Below are positions 63,406 through 64,000 of a stretch of 64,000 nt of DNA, one piece after another; positions within the stretch are counted from its first letter, which is position 1; every line of letters begins with the position of its first letter. The stretch lies in the NCBI RefSeq assembly GCF_003403095.1, contig NZ_CP031555.1:2584001-2648000 (forward strand), read 5' to 3'. The notes beneath the pieces were generated by a model. It was given only the letters and a program-made list of their open reading frames with translations. It did not search any database and was not told the DNA's origin. A program made the position numbers and the translations under genes. Source of the DNA: Thalassospira indica (GTDB taxonomy: Bacteria > Pseudomonadota > Alphaproteobacteria > Rhodospirillales > Thalassospiraceae).

Positions 63406-63454
63406 TTTCTTGTTCCTGATCCGTTGATTAACGACGTTTCACAAACTCCAACCT

Positions 63455-63901
63455 TTAGTCCTTGGTCGAGAAATAGGTCGCAAGCGCTGCCAATTCTTCC
63501 ATACCAAGGCTTGTCATGATTGCCTGCATCACTGAATTTTCGCGCAGGCGATATTTGTATTCCAGCATCGCCTCGACAAAATACTCGCGCGGCAATCCGT
63601 CGATCACCGGGATCGCATGATTGGCCGCTTGTCGCTGATGACACGTCACACATTCTGTCGCCAGATAAGCGCCATAATCCGCATCACCGGGCACTGCCAA
63701 CACCTGTCCGATGGCCTCACCCAATGGCATATTCGTTGTCGTTTTCTCCGCACCGGTCTCAGCAAATGAAAAGTTCGGGATCAAGAAGATCCCGAACGCA
63801 ACACACAGCCAGATCCTATCAATGCCCAGCACCCGAAACACGCGCGCTATCAAAGCCCTGCCACCATCCGTTTCATGATGTTTCCGGTGACAATCACGCA
63901 T
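63455..63901 (-). CDS. Cytochrome c subunit next to FccB (FccA/SoxE-like)
   Basis: A 148-residue c-type cytochrome. A signal sequence lies at about residues 28-47 (IWLCVAFGIFLIPNFSFAE) after an unusually long N-region, so an internal start is possible. One heme site, C84-V-T-C87-H88, and a likely distal Met in SVMQAIMTSLGM. It is a mono-heme partner of FccB rather than the di-heme FccA of purple sulfur bacteria. The ATG overlaps the stop codon of the upstream gene (TAATG). Confidence 0.82.
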   Translation of the reverse strand: MRDCHRKHHETDGGRALIARVFRVLGIDRIWLCVAFGIFLIPNFSFAETGAEKTTTNMPLGEAIGQVLAVPGDADYGAYLATECVTCHQRQAANHAIPVIDGLPREYFVEAMLEYKYRLRENSVMQAIMTSLGMEELAALATYFSTKD

Positions 63902-63999
63902 TAATCAATCCCCCCGGCACCGTTTTCTTCATCACCGTCCGGCGTGACATCAAGAATACGCGCGCGCATTACGATCTCGGCCGGACCATCGCCACAGTT
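63901..63999 (-). CDS. C-terminal end of an unidentified upstream gene (truncated by window edge)
   Basis: An open frame of 32 codons runs in from the right edge and ends in TAA at 63903-63901, overlapping the cytochrome start. It reads NCGDGPAEIVMRARILDV then an acidic, Gly-rich tail. I do not recognise the family from this fragment. Overlap with the cytochrome gene makes it part of the same operon, possibly a sulfur-oxidation gene. Confidence 0.55.
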   Translation of the reverse strand, partial: NCGDGPAEIVMRARILDVTPDGDEENGAGGID

Positions 64000-64000
64000 T

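Overview
The window looks like a chromosomal segment of a free-living, motile, heterotrophic alphaproteobacterium. A marine member of the Rhodospirillales, Thalassospira-like, is my best guess. This rests on gene content and gene order (dacC-tmk-holB-metG-tatD-PhnP-like MBL, TAXI-TRAP and tripartite tricarboxylate transporters, a flavocytochrome c pair, two chemoreceptors), not on a database search. Coding density is high, operons are tight with many 1-8 bp overlaps, and no insertion sequence, phage gene, integrase or CRISPR array was seen.

Layout. 1-1.8 kb: 3' part of mfd. 1.8-4.65 kb (minus): deoC-deoB-FrnE-like thioredoxin fold. 4.8-9.3 kb (minus): arginine/ornithine-type ABC transporter with an AotO-like deacylase. 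9.6-11.6 kb (minus): dCache chemoreceptor. 11.9-15.2 kb: TAXI-TRAP transporter. 15.3-18.9 kb: YjdM, tRNA-Ser(UGA), YdcF-family protein, MltB-like transglycosylase, RlpA. 19.1-25.3 kb: housekeeping operon (D,D-carboxypeptidase, tmk, holB, metG, TatD, PhnP-like MBL). 25.4-41.4 kb: an apparently complete aryl polyene (APE) pigment cluster. 41.5-47.3 kb (minus): CUT2 sugar ABC transporter plus SMP-30-type lactonase, divergent from a GAF histidine kinase/NarL-type regulator pair (47.7-49.6 kb). 49.6-62.1 kb: tricarboxylate module with TctD/TctE, a solute-binding protein, citryl-CoA-lyase-like and class III CoA-transferase genes, an IclR regulator, tctCBA, a chemoreceptor and an AbrB-family membrane protein. 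62.1-64 kb (minus): flavocytochrome c sulfide dehydrogenase-like pair and the end of an upstream gene.

The most interesting region is the APE cluster. It runs in the order CLF (apeC), acyltransferase (apeD), two ACPs (apeE, apeF), membrane protein (apeG), ligase fused to dehydratase (apeH-apeI in one polypeptide), glycosyltransferase-acyltransferase fusion (apeJ), thioesterase (apeK), LolA-like (apeL), MMPL exporter (apeM), a flavin-dependent halogenase-like protein, DUF3261 lipoprotein (apeN), ketosynthase (apeO), dehydratase (apeP), ketoreductase (apeQ) and ketosynthase (apeR). A divergent phosphopantetheinyl transferase sits at its head. The halogenase-like gene has the WxWxIP and FxxPxxSxG signatures, so the pigment could be halogenated, as xanthomonadins are. 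No aromatic ammonia lyase, chorismate-derived starter enzyme or methyltransferase is in the window, so the starter must come from elsewhere.

The second is the tricarboxylate module. It couples uptake (TctCBA), sensing (TctDE plus a solute-binding protein), taxis (a chemoreceptor within the tct operon) and a candidate CoA-dependent cleavage route (class III CoA-transferase plus a short citrate-synthase-fold lyase that keeps the catalytic His/His/Asp). A recurrent regulatory theme is a strong hairpin immediately after the solute-binding-protein gene in three different transporter operons.
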